18,999 bases of DNA from CAZLBV01 sp964557845. GTDB lineage: Bacteria; Acidobacteriota; Aminicenantia; Aminicenantales; Aminicenantaceae. Positions 1 to 7,842 of the stretch are shown here, piece after piece; position 1 is the first letter of the stretch, and each line of letters starts with the position of its first letter. Position numbers and translations under genes: made by a program. The DNA lies in NCBI GenBank assembly GCA_964557845.1, contig CAZLBV010000045.1, positions 1 to 18,999 of the forward strand. The letters are read 5' to 3'. Under the pieces are notes generated by a model that was not told where the DNA came from, made no database searches, and saw nothing but the letters and a program-made list of their open reading frames with translations.

Positions 1-778
1 AAAGCGGAGCAGCTAAAATCAGACTATCAAGCCTGTCCAAAAAACCTCCATGTCCGGGAAGGATATTGGAGGAGTCTTTGACTCCGACCGCACGCTTAAA
101 TAAAGATTCGAATGGGTCGGAGACCTGTGCGGCTATATGGACCAAAAAAGCCAGCAGCAGGGAATTCCCTAATAAAGCATCCCCATGAAGAAACAGCAGT
201 TGCATGGCGGCACCAGTGGCGACTGCCAGAATTATCCCTCCGAAGCTTCCCTCCCAGGTCTTTCTGGGGCTGGCAATAGGAGTCATTTTATGTTTACCCA
301 CAAGACGGCCCACTAAAAAAGCTCCAGTGTCGCCGACAAAAATCACTGCCAGGAGAAAATAAACCGGATAAGGTCCGTATTCACTCCGTATCAGATTAAA
401 AAAATTAAGGGTGAAACTCAAATAAAAGGCGCCAAAAAACAAGAGGGCGACAGTAGTGGGAAAAAGGGCAAGTTTTTCATTCCGGTTTATAGAAAAAACA
501 AAATAAAACGCCAACATCAAAAGAGAAGAATAAAAAGCGGCTGCTAAAGACCAAAATTCAAAATAAAAGGAAAAGGCAATGATCAAAGCTACCATTGACC
601 CTATTATCTTTTCCGCTATTCTTTCCTTATTCCAAACAAGTTTATACAATTCCCACAGCGCGGCTAAGATCAGAAGCTGAACGACACAAAAGAATATCCA
701 GTCAGGCGCATAGTGAATAGTAATAAAGGCTAAAAAGATTAATACAATTGCAGTCGGCAGTCTTTTATGGATCTCCAT
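1..778 (-). CDS. cdsA: Phosphatidate cytidylyltransferase (CDP-diglyceride synthase), C-terminus cut by window edge
   Basis: This integral membrane enzyme makes CDP-diacylglycerol from phosphatidate and CTP, the branch point of phospholipid synthesis. I translated the minus strand by hand from ATG 778 and read 259 open residues to the edge. Several hydrophobic segments fill residues 8-145. A GDTGAF motif lies near residue 150 and is followed by SPRKTWEG. The family signature spans about residues 219-252: FKRAVGVKD, then PGHGGFLDRLDS with its conserved Asp residues. The start is set by AAGGGAG seven bases upstream. An overlapping ATG at 782 meets a stop after five codons. It lies 69 bases downstream of uppS, the usual uppS-cdsA order, and no separate promoter was seen, so co-transcription is likely. 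Only a short C-terminal part should be missing. Confidence 0.93.
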   Translation of the reverse strand, partial: MEIHKRLPTAIVLIFLAFITIHYAPDWIFFCVVQLLILAALWELYKLVWNKERIAEKIIGSMVALIIAFSFYFEFWSLAAAFYSSLLMLAFYFVFSINRNEKLALFPTTVALLFFGAFYLSFTLNFFNLIRSEYGPYPVYFLLAVIFVGDTGAFLVGRLVGKHKMTPIASPRKTWEGSFGGIILAVATGAAMQLLFLHGDALLGNSLLLAFLVHIAAQVSDPFESLFKRAVGVKDSSNILPGHGGFLDRLDSLILAAPL

Positions 779-847
779 TCATATTCTCCCTTGACATCGA
801 TCTTGTGTTAAAAATATATAGGTGTGACTCATTCATCAATGAAAAAT

Positions 848-1630
848 CTACCCAAGCGTGGAATGGGGACGAATGTCTCCGAATCTTCTCTCTCTCTTCT
901 GGTAATCATAAACAGCTTGAAACAAATGCCTTTTTCTAAAATCAGGCCACAGCTCAGATGTTATCCAAATTTCAGAATAGGCTATCTGCCAAAGTAAAAA
1001 ATTGGATATCCTGAGTTCACCACTGGTTCTGATAAGAAGATCAGGGTCAGGTGCCTCACCGGTATATAAATATTTTGAAAATTCTTTTTCATTTAGAGAA
1101 TCAATACCTTTCTTCCGTTCTTTTATCAACTTTTTAATAGCATCGATGATCTCAGTCCTACCCCCATAATTGAGGGCAAGAAAAACGGTCATCCTGTTGT
1201 TGTCTTGGGTCAGATCCATAACCCTGTTTAATTCATTCATCACTCTTTTAGGTATACGTTGGGTCTGACCTATAACCTTTAAACACAAATTATTTTCCAA
1301 AAGAACTTTGTACTCTCTCTTAAGATAATCTTCCAGGAGTCTCCAAAGAGTAGCCACTTCAGACCGGGGACGCTTCCAGTTCTCTTTAGAAAAAGCATAA
1401 AGAGTCAGATATTTGATCCCCAACCTGGCGCTGGCTTCGACGATTTCTTTGACGGATTTTTCTCCTTCTTTATGTCCTTCTACTCTGGGAAGTTTTCTTT
1501 GCTTAGCCCATCGTCCGTTTCCATCCATGATCACAGCTACATGTTTAGGAATCCGCGAAAAATCTATTTTATTAACTAGGTTTTCCTCTACACTTCCTGG
1601 TTCAACATATCCTTCAAGATCTTTCTGCAT
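848..1630 (-). CDS. uppS: Undecaprenyl diphosphate synthase (cis-prenyltransferase)
   Basis: This cytosolic enzyme extends farnesyl diphosphate with isopentenyl units into the C55 carrier lipid for peptidoglycan and surface polysaccharides. The 260 residues match the family in length. IMDGNGRWA (residues 34-42) carries the catalytic Asp36 and is followed by GHKEG, YAFSKENWKRP, ALNYGGR and RTSGELRISNFLLWQ, with the Mg-binding Glu in AYSEI. ATG 1630 is the only sensible start before the core. No Shine-Dalgarno sequence precedes it. Instead a consensus promoter ends about three bases upstream of the ATG, so the message is probably leaderless. cdsA follows 69 bases later. The N-terminus is about 20 residues longer than a minimal UppS. 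Confidence 0.97.
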   Translation of the reverse strand: MQKDLEGYVEPGSVEENLVNKIDFSRIPKHVAVIMDGNGRWAKQRKLPRVEGHKEGEKSVKEIVEASARLGIKYLTLYAFSKENWKRPRSEVATLWRLLEDYLKREYKVLLENNLCLKVIGQTQRIPKRVMNELNRVMDLTQDNNRMTVFLALNYGGRTEIIDAIKKLIKERKKGIDSLNEKEFSKYLYTGEAPDPDLLIRTSGELRISNFLLWQIAYSEIWITSELWPDFRKRHLFQAVYDYQKRERRFGDIRPHSTLG

Positions 1631-1639
1631 AATTAAAGT

Positions 1640-1668
1640 ATTATAGGTTCTAACCTTAGAATTGTCAA
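1640..1668 (-). promoter_or_regulatory. Consensus sigma70-type promoter of uppS, predicted leaderless start
   Basis: On the minus strand TTGACA (1668-1663) is followed by a 17-base spacer and TATAAT (1645-1640), a perfect match in both hexamers and in spacing. Counting seven bases from the -10 places +1 at about 1633, only three bases before ATG 1630. The spacer contains TTCTAA-GG-TTAGAA (1661-1648), a 6-bp inverted repeat between the two hexamers, where a bound repressor would block polymerase. The hexamers are direct observation. The start point and the operator role are inference. Confidence 0.8.
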
Positions 1669-1675
1669 AATTTCT

Positions 1676-2776
1676 TCAGGTGCGGCGAAAAGAGTATTTA
1701 TAGTAGGCCAAGCATGCTCCTTCAAAGGAAACCATGCAGGGCCCTCGGGGAGAATCGGGGTTACATGATTCGCCAAATAAAGGGCACTCTAAGGGTGATA
1801 TTTTTCCTTGAAGTACATCACCACACCGGCACCCGGGCAGATCTTGAGAACCAAACCGCAGATCCAAATCATATTTTATTTCTGCATCATAATAGGAATA
1901 TTGGTCTTTTAATTTAAGCCCGCTGGAGGGAATCTCACCCAATCCTCTCCAATAAGCATCCTTGCTTACCAGCATTTCCTCCATGAGCCTTTGGGCTGCA
2001 GGATTGCCTTCGGGTCTTACAACCCTCTCATATACATTATCCACTATCGGCTTTCCTTTGCCTATCTGGTCAACGATAGATTTTATGGCTAAAAGCACAT
2101 CCACTGGTTCAAAACCCGCTATAGCTCCTGCGATATTAAAATCATCGGCAATGAAAGTATAAGGAGCTTTTCCGATTATGGCACTGACATGTCCGGGATA
2201 TATGAATCCGTTGATGGAGGAATCACTTGCAACAATGGCTTTTAAAGGAGGAGGAATGGTCCAGAAAGCAGACAGGATCGAAAAATTTTTTATTTTTTTA
2301 TCCGATGCCTCCCTCACTGAAAGCACGATCCCAGGAATAGTAGTTTCGAAACCAACTCCAAAAAAAACAACTTCTTTGCTCTGATTATTTTTCGCGATCT
2401 CTAAAGCTTCAAAAGGAGAATACACGATTTTTATCACTGAATTTTTTGCCGCCACCGTTGTCTGGAGCGAACCCAGTGAGGTAGGCACTCTGGTCATATC
2501 ACCAAAAGTAGCAAGAATGAAATTTTCATTTTTTTTAACTAAACCGATAGCAGCCTCATGGTATTCATCGGGAGTAATGCAAACAGGACATCCCGGGCCG
2601 GAAAGCATTTCTACTCCTGCATCTTTTAACATATCTTTTAATCCGAAGTGATGGATGGTCATGGTATGAGTGCCACATACTTCCATGACTCTTACAGGTG
2701 AAGATATCTGTTTTACTTTTTCTTTTATAGCAGTCAATAATCCATGTATGACTTTTCGGTTTCTAAGTTCGTCCAT
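1676..2776 (-). CDS. hypD: Hydrogenase maturation protein HypD (Fe-S scaffold for Fe(CN)2CO)
   Basis: HypD works with HypC as the scaffold on which CN and CO ligands are mounted on iron for the [NiFe] hydrogenase active site. The length of 366 residues is typical. Key cysteines are present: MEVCGTHTM (Cys34), GPGCPVC (Cys63 and Cys66), and a C-terminal Fe-S cluster set from GCRCGD through SCNPDSPRGPC to FEGAC. These correspond to the essential Cys41, Cys69 and Cys72 of the E. coli protein. It follows hypC by 68 bases on the same strand. No convincing Shine-Dalgarno sequence precedes ATG 2776. The uppS promoter starts only 8 bases past its stop. hypA, hypB, hypF and hydrogenase genes are not in the window. 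Confidence 0.97.
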   Translation of the reverse strand: MDELRNRKVIHGLLTAIKEKVKQISSPVRVMEVCGTHTMTIHHFGLKDMLKDAGVEMLSGPGCPVCITPDEYHEAAIGLVKKNENFILATFGDMTRVPTSLGSLQTTVAAKNSVIKIVYSPFEALEIAKNNQSKEVVFFGVGFETTIPGIVLSVREASDKKIKNFSILSAFWTIPPPLKAIVASDSSINGFIYPGHVSAIIGKAPYTFIADDFNIAGAIAGFEPVDVLLAIKSIVDQIGKGKPIVDNVYERVVRPEGNPAAQRLMEEMLVSKDAYWRGLGEIPSSGLKLKDQYSYYDAEIKYDLDLRFGSQDLPGCRCGDVLQGKISPLECPLFGESCNPDSPRGPCMVSFEGACLAYYKYSFRRT

Positions 2777-2844
2777 TTTTCAGTCCGGCGCTCTTTATAC
2801 AAATCGAATTTTTTAAAAATTTGAATGATCTGGAACTATAAGGA

Positions 2845-3072
2845 TCAGTTAACCCCGTAACTCATATAATCCTTCAATAGCTCTAAGGTTTCTCGTGCTT
2901 CCTTTTCATCCAGCTTCGAGATAGCGACCCCTGCATGGATTATGACCCAATCCCCCTTTTTTATATCATCGATCAGGGCAAAATTACACTTAACCTGAGT
3001 ATCCAGATAATCAACCTTTCCGTATTTATTGTCATCTATTTCAATGACTTTAGCAGGTATGCCTAAACACAT
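2845..3072 (-). CDS. hypC: Hydrogenase maturation chaperone HypC/HupF family
   Basis: This small cytosolic chaperone carries the Fe(CN)2CO unit and, with HypD, hands it to the hydrogenase large subunit. The 75 residues start with the diagnostic MCLGIPAKV. Cys2 becomes N-terminal after Met removal and is the iron and substrate contact. The conserved His46 sits in VIIHAGVAI, and a helical tail follows. AGAGG lies eight bases before the ATG. It is the first gene of the hypC-hypD unit and diverges from hypE across 250 bases. Confidence 0.97.
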   Translation of the reverse strand: MCLGIPAKVIEIDDNKYGKVDYLDTQVKCNFALIDDIKKGDWVIIHAGVAISKLDEKEARETLELLKDYMSYGVN

Positions 3073-3131
3073 AATATAACCTCTTGAATTATCAATTCTT
3101 TTATTATTTCTATAAGTTTAATTGAAGATTT

Positions 3132-3140
3132 AGTATAGCA
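3132..3140 (-). promoter_or_regulatory. Possible extended -10 promoter for hypCD
   Basis: The minus strand reads TGC-TATACT, an extended -10 element with 5 of 6 bases of TATAAT. The expected -35 position holds only a weak TTCTAT. The predicted start at about 3125 gives a leader of some 53 bases before hypC. I found no equally good promoter for hypE on the other strand. Confidence 0.35.
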
Positions 3141-3148
3141 TGAAAAAA

Positions 3149-3211
3149 CAGAATATAGAAGATAGAAGAAAACCACAAAAACCGAGGAGTCAGGAGCCAG
3201 GAGCCAGAAGA
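3149..3211 (+). repeat. In-phase purine-rich heptanucleotide array (nine units)
   Basis: Read in sevens, this stretch is CAGAATA, TAGAAGA, TAGAAGA, two diverged units (AAACCAC, AAAAACC), GAGGAGT, CAGGAGC, CAGGAGC, CAGAAGA. The phase of seven is kept across all 63 bases, including the diverged centre. It lies between the divergent hypC and hypE genes. Related heptads occur at 7806-7833 and 10148-10168. Confidence 0.75.
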
Positions 3212-3322
3212 AAAATTTAATTTGAGTCAGCTTAATCCAGTAAATAGCCTTAGAGATAAAATTCGTGTATTATATTTCAGACTAATATATTTAAAAGGCA
3301 AATTATTCAATAGGAGCAAAAC

Positions 3323-4309
3323 ATGGAGAAGATTCCTTTGGAATTGGGAAGCGGTGGGAAAATGATGCGAGATTTTATTGAGGACGTCATCGTTGACATA
3401 TTCAAAAACCCTGCTTTGGACGAGCTGTCAGATGCCGCTCATCTGCCGGGACAAACAGCTTTCACGACAGACAGTTATGTAGTTGATCCCATTTTTTTCC
3501 CGGGAGGTGACATCGGTTCACTTTGCATCAATGGAACAGTTAATGACCTCGTGGTCTCAGGCGCTCAACCACTTTTTTTATCTCTGGCACTTATTCTTGA
3601 AGAGGGCATGGATTTCAATGAGCTCAAAATCATTCTAAATTCAGCCAAAACAGCAGCCTGTGAAGCCGGAGTCCAGATCACAACAGGCGATACCAAAGTT
3701 GTAAAAAAAGGCCAGGGAGACAAGATTTATATCAATACAGCCGGGATAGGAAGAGTGCTGTATCAACCGGATCCTTCCAGGATAAAAAAAGGAGACAGAT
3801 TGATCGTGACAGGAACTTTAGGTGAACACAGCATAGCAGTAATGTTGTCCCGGGGAGACTTTGGTCTTGAATCAAATATCATAAGTGACTGCGCTCCTTT
3901 GAATTTTCTGCTTCCTTTATGGAAAGAGGGAACTCTTTGGATGAGAGATATAACCAGAGGGGGCCTGGCAACAGTATTATGTGAGCTGGCGGAAAAGATC
4001 CCCTATTGTATTGTCGTAGAAGAAGAAGATATTCCTTTATCCCGTCCCGTCAAAGGCGCTACAGAGCTATTAGGGATCGACCCTCTTTATTTAGCCTGTG
4101 AAGGCCGGGCTTTGCTAGTTGTTCCTGAAAACAAAAGTGAAAAAATTCTTTCTGAGATCAAAAAAGATCCTCTCGGCCAAGGAGCAAAGATCATCGGCCG
4201 GATCGACGACACGCCGGGAAAAGCCGGTGAGCTGATCTTATCCACGTTATCCGGTGGATTAAGGCTGTTGGAACCCTTGACATCCGAACTTCTTCCCAGG
4301 ATATGCTGA
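3323..4309 (+). CDS. hypE: Hydrogenase maturation protein HypE (carbamoyl dehydratase)
   Basis: HypE takes a carbamoyl group from HypF onto its C-terminal cysteine and dehydrates it with ATP to a thiocyanate, the cyanide donor for the hydrogenase iron. It belongs to the PurM/ThiL/SelD ATP-binding fold. Its 328 residues include a GSGGK motif at residues 9-13, FTTDSYVVDP near 45-55, NGTVNDLV, and TRGGLATVL in the second half. The protein ends in PRIC, so the essential C-terminal Cys328 is present. AGGAG lies six bases before ATG 3323. It is transcribed away from hypCD, whereas hyp genes are often in one run. The next gene begins 15 bases after its stop. Confidence 0.97.
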   Translation: MEKIPLELGSGGKMMRDFIEDVIVDIFKNPALDELSDAAHLPGQTAFTTDSYVVDPIFFPGGDIGSLCINGTVNDLVVSGAQPLFLSLALILEEGMDFNELKIILNSAKTAACEAGVQITTGDTKVVKKGQGDKIYINTAGIGRVLYQPDPSRIKKGDRLIVTGTLGEHSIAVMLSRGDFGLESNIISDCAPLNFLLPLWKEGTLWMRDITRGGLATVLCELAEKIPYCIVVEEEDIPLSRPVKGATELLGIDPLYLACEGRALLVVPENKSEKILSEIKKDPLGQGAKIIGRIDDTPGKAGELILSTLSGGLRLLEPLTSELLPRIC

Positions 4310-4324
4310 CATCAAGGTAAATTT

Positions 4325-6361
4325 ATGAAAAAAAAGATAGTATTAATCTCAGGCATCATATTTTTAGCCGCCTCAGCGATCTTTGTTTTTTATCTTCTCA
4401 AAAAAAATTATTCTCCTTCCTACAACCAGGATTTCTTATGCAAGATCACACCGGAAAAAAACCAATACACGACCAAAGCAGCGGACAGAGTGATGATCTC
4501 TTTAGAGCTCAAAAATCTTGGTACCGAAGAATGGACAGCAGCAGGAAGCTCAGCCGTACGCCTTTCTTACCATCTTTTATCCCCAAAAAATGAGATGATC
4601 CGGTTTGAAAATCAACGGTTTTCCCTTCCGCATAAGGTAAACCCCGGCCAAAAACTCCAGACGAATATTTCCTTGAGAAGCCCTCTCGAGGATGGAAATT
4701 ATAGGCTCGAATTCGATCTATTGGTCGAAGGAAAATTTTGGTTTAAAGACCTGGGTTCTGCTACCTCTTTTATCGAACTCATAGTGGAAAAATGGCACTG
4801 GCCCGGCGGAAAAAATGAACCTGAGCTTGATTACGGCAAATACACTGAAATACGTTCCAGTATCGAGGAGTTCAATCAGATATTTGAGCTGATCCGGATC
4901 ACGCTTGAAAAAAATAAAATAGAATTTAACGGGAGAAATGGAAAAATTTACGGATTCTCTCCCGGCTCTGATTACCCCCAGGTGTGGCTGCGGGACTCCA
5001 ATACCATTATTCCCGCTTCCCGTTACTTATATGCCCGGGAATATCTTGTCTCCTGGATAGAAGAGCATCTTTATCTCCAAAAAGCCGACGGCTCCCTGGA
5101 AGATTGGTTTGATTCACAAGGAAATACCGATAAAAACACCACCGAGACCGACCAGGAAGCTGGAGCTGTTCAGGCCGCATATCAAGTCTACCAGCTTCTT
5201 GGAAAAAATTGGCTGACAAAAAAAATTAACGGCAAAGAGATCATTGAAAGACTGGATCTTGCCCTTGATTATGTTGTACACCACCGGATGGATTCGAATT
5301 ACGGATTATTAGTCGGTGCTCACACCGCTGATTGGGGAGATGTGGATATTGTAGATTCTGATGAACAAGCGGTTTACACAGATGACCGAACCCATTGGAC
5401 TTCGGATATCTATGATCAGAGCATGTTTTTTCAAGCCTGTAGGGAGCTTTCGAAAATGCTAAGCGAAGTGGGAATGAAACAGCGTGCTGAACAATGGCTC
5501 CGGGCAGCAGGCTCGATCCAAGCAGCCGCGAATAATTGGTTATGGGATGAGGATAGAGGTTTTTACCGAATCCATATTCATTTAGACAGCCTTAAACATG
5601 ACTTTGATGAAAACAATATATTTGCAATGGGAGGAAACACCCAGGCGATTTTATCAGGTTTAGCCGAACAGGACAAAATACCCAAAATAATCAATACCGC
5701 CCTAAACCGTCAAAAAGAATATGGAGTATCCACAATAAGCGGGACGCTGCTCCCCCCCTATCCGGAAAACACCTTCAGACACCTCCTCATGGACGATCCT
5801 TATGAGTACCAAAATGGAGCTCAATGGGATTGGTTTGGAGCACGATTGGTATATGCGATGTTTGAAAACGGATCAAGCGGTCAAGCCAAGCTTAAACTAA
5901 TCGAAATGATCGAAAAAAATCTCTTAAATCTTGGATTTTTTGAGTGGGATGATCTTCAGGGGACCGGGCATGGGAGCGATTATTTCGCAGGCAGCGCAGG
6001 AATGATGAGCCGGGCTTTGTTTGAAGGCTATTTTGGCGTCAAATCAGGAAAAAATTTCTTGATCCTGGAGCCTAAATTGGGAGAAGATAATGCAAGAATA
6101 CATCTATATATCCCTTGCAATGACATATTTGTCGCTTATGACTACTCCTATGATCCTGACAAAAAAAAGATCATATTTAAATATAACAGTAATTATCCCG
6201 ATAAAGGACATATAAAGATCTTACTCCCCAGGAAAGAATCCAAATTTGACATCACCTTGGACGGAAAACAGATTGATTATCACCTAACGACTCTCAACCA
6301 GGATACCTATATCTCTTTCATTTCAGATTTTGATCATCGAACTGTCGAGATCTCTTTTTAA
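4325..6361 (+). CDS. Membrane-anchored six-hairpin (alpha/alpha)6 glycosidase-like protein with N-terminal Ig-like domain
   Basis: The N-terminus is MKKK plus a hydrophobic stretch (residues 5-25) without a lipobox, so it is probably a signal anchor with the rest outside the inner membrane. Residues about 45-160 resemble an Ig-like beta-sandwich of the NBR1/accessory type (LKNLGTEEW, then DGNYRLEFDLLVEG). The region from about 185 to 600 looks like an amylo-alpha-1,6-glucosidase/GH63-like toroid: VWLRDSN (220-226), DWGDVDIVD, QWDWFGAR (about 500-507) and GTGHGSDYFAGSAGMM (546-561). Acidic residues in these motifs are candidate catalytic groups, but I cannot assign the acid and base. A short beta-rich tail follows. 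AAGG precedes the ATG. Its place directly after hypE suggests co-transcription without an obvious functional link. Substrate and GH family are unknown. Confidence 0.75.
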   Translation: MKKKIVLISGIIFLAASAIFVFYLLKKNYSPSYNQDFLCKITPEKNQYTTKAADRVMISLELKNLGTEEWTAAGSSAVRLSYHLLSPKNEMIRFENQRFSLPHKVNPGQKLQTNISLRSPLEDGNYRLEFDLLVEGKFWFKDLGSATSFIELIVEKWHWPGGKNEPELDYGKYTEIRSSIEEFNQIFELIRITLEKNKIEFNGRNGKIYGFSPGSDYPQVWLRDSNTIIPASRYLYAREYLVSWIEEHLYLQKADGSLEDWFDSQGNTDKNTTETDQEAGAVQAAYQVYQLLGKNWLTKKINGKEIIERLDLALDYVVHHRMDSNYGLLVGAHTADWGDVDIVDSDEQAVYTDDRTHWTSDIYDQSMFFQACRELSKMLSEVGMKQRAEQWLRAAGSIQAAANNWLWDEDRGFYRIHIHLDSLKHDFDENNIFAMGGNTQAILSGLAEQDKIPKIINTALNRQKEYGVSTISGTLLPPYPENTFRHLLMDDPYEYQNGAQWDWFGARLVYAMFENGSSGQAKLKLIEMIEKNLLNLGFFEWDDLQGTGHGSDYFAGSAGMMSRALFEGYFGVKSGKNFLILEPKLGEDNARIHLYIPCNDIFVAYDYSYDPDKKKIIFKYNSNYPDKGHIKILLPRKESKFDITLDGKQIDYHLTTLNQDTYISFISDFDHRTVEISF

Positions 6362-6386
6362 AGACTCATATCTACTGTTTTTTCCG

Positions 6387-6406
6387 GAGCCGCAACCGTG
6401 AGGCTC
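6387..6406. other. Weak hairpin between convergent genes
   Basis: GAGCC and GGCTC form a 5-bp stem with a 10-base loop in the 76-base gap between the convergent glycosidase and UDP-glucose dehydrogenase genes. There is no U-run after it in either direction. A T-run precedes it on the plus strand. It may help end transcription but is not a canonical terminator. Confidence 0.25.
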
Positions 6407-6437
6407 AAGCGCAAAATTAATCGAAATTATTATTTCT

Positions 6438-7742
6438 TTAACAACGGCCTATGGAATAGTATTCGAATCCATATTTTCTGACAAAATTCGGGTTAAAAAT
6501 ATTTCTTCCATCTATTAAGATCGGATTCGCCATCTTCCTTTTCAAAAAGGCCAGATCGAGTTCTTTAAATTCAGCCCACTCAGTTATGATTAACGTGGCA
6601 TTGGCCCCTTCAACCGCATCAGAAACAGATTGAACATAATTTAGCTTGGGAGGATTCTCCGGAAAAACAGCTTTCATGTTATCCATGGCTTGGGGATCAT
6701 AAAGATTCAGCCAAGATCCCTCTTTCATCAGATGTTCTATGATCTTAATACTGGGTGCATTTCTGATATCATCTGTTTGAGGTTTAAAGGACAAGCCCAA
6801 CACGGCAATTTTTTTATCTTTAAAAATCCATAATGCTTTTCTCACTTTTTCTACAAAAATATCTATTCGCTTGTGATTGATCCGGTCGACCTCTTTCAAT
6901 AAATTGAAATCTACTCCCTCATCCTCCCCTATTTTTATAAGAGCTCTCACATCCTTGGGAAAACAAGAGCCTCCATAACCAAGCCCGGCCTTTAAAAATT
7001 GGGAGCCGATTCGAGGATCAAGCCCCATGCCGACTGCTACTTGTTCAATATCAGCATCGGTTTTTTCACACAGATCTGAAATAAGATTTATAAAAGATAT
7101 TTTCATGGCTAAAAAAGAATTAGAGGCATGTTTAATGATCTCGGCGGTTTCAATATTGGTGACCAAGATTTTGTCACGAAATTTCTCATAAATCTTAAGC
7201 ATCAATTCTTTGGCTCTGTCTGTTTCTACTCCGATTATGACCCTATCAGGATTAAGAAAATCATGAACAGCAGTCCCCTCTCTGAGAAATTCAGGATTAG
7301 AGGCTACATCAAAATCTATATCCTTTTTCCGGTACAAAGAGATAGTCCTCCTGATCCAAGAAGAAGTTTTTACAGGAACGGTACTTTTTTCCACAACCAG
7401 TTTATAATCTTCAATATTTTCGGCAATCCTCCTGGAAACACCTTCTACATACGACATATCAGCACTTCCATCTTCACGGGGTGGCGTATTAACACAAACA
7501 AAGAGAACATCAGAGATCCGAATCGCCTCGTCCAGATCGGTACTAAAGCTCAGATTGCCTCTTTTTAAATTTGCCTGCAGTAAACTCTCCAATCCCGGCT
7601 CATATATATGTGATTTTCCTTTTGAAGCCATTGCGATTTTTTCAGAAACTACATCTGTTCCAACTACATCATGCCCAAACTCTGCTAATCCTACCGCAGT
7701 CACTAAACCAACATAACCGGTACCAATGACGCCTATTTTCAT
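6438..7742 (-). CDS. ugd: UDP-glucose 6-dehydrogenase
   Basis: This cytosolic enzyme oxidises UDP-glucose to UDP-glucuronate with two NAD+. The 434 residues show an N-terminal Rossmann motif GTGYVGL (residues 7-13), VVEKSTVPV, NPEFLREGTAVHDF near 149-162, and IIKHASN with Lys204 and Asn208. The catalytic nucleophile Cys260 is in GYGGSCFPKD, and the C-terminal domain carries GLSFKPQTDD. AAGGAG lies six bases before ATG 7742. It is last in a minus-strand series with the paralogous dehydrogenase and the epimerase, 100 bases after the former. It resembles the TuaD/RkpK type more than the short E. coli Ugd. UDP-glucose is the probable substrate from family resemblance. Confidence 0.93.
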   Translation of the reverse strand: MKIGVIGTGYVGLVTAVGLAEFGHDVVGTDVVSEKIAMASKGKSHIYEPGLESLLQANLKRGNLSFSTDLDEAIRISDVLFVCVNTPPREDGSADMSYVEGVSRRIAENIEDYKLVVEKSTVPVKTSSWIRRTISLYRKKDIDFDVASNPEFLREGTAVHDFLNPDRVIIGVETDRAKELMLKIYEKFRDKILVTNIETAEIIKHASNSFLAMKISFINLISDLCEKTDADIEQVAVGMGLDPRIGSQFLKAGLGYGGSCFPKDVRALIKIGEDEGVDFNLLKEVDRINHKRIDIFVEKVRKALWIFKDKKIAVLGLSFKPQTDDIRNAPSIKIIEHLMKEGSWLNLYDPQAMDNMKAVFPENPPKLNYVQSVSDAVEGANATLIITEWAEFKELDLAFLKRKMANPILIDGRNIFNPNFVRKYGFEYYSIGRC

Positions 7743-7805
7743 GATGAACTCCTTTTCATTCTTATGCTAATCTTTCATTCTCATGCACACCCCAAACGAT
7801 GAAAA

Positions 7806-7833
7806 CCACCTATATTCTGTCTTCTATCTTCTG
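7806..7833 (-). repeat. Heptanucleotide purine-rich array between the two dehydrogenase genes
   Basis: The minus strand reads CAGAAGA, TAGAAGA, CAGAATA, TAGGTGG in sevens. Two units (TAGAAGA, CAGAATA) are identical to units of the 3149-3211 array, here in the opposite orientation relative to the window. It fills part of the 100-base gap between two co-directional genes, so it is probably transcribed. Confidence 0.65.
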
Positions 7834-7842
7834 CTTTTGAAA

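Noticed and set aside
748..939. 63-codon plus-strand frame across the cdsA-uppS junction
   Set aside because: It overlaps both genes antisense, shows no protein features, and the cdsA and uppS calls are strong.
3149..3211. Possible CRISPR or minisatellite
   Set aside because: Units are seven bases without spacers, so it cannot be a CRISPR array.
7128..7568. 146-codon open frame on the plus strand
   Set aside because: It lies wholly antisense to the well-supported ugd gene, has no ribosome binding site or family motifs, and is a shadow of its codon use.
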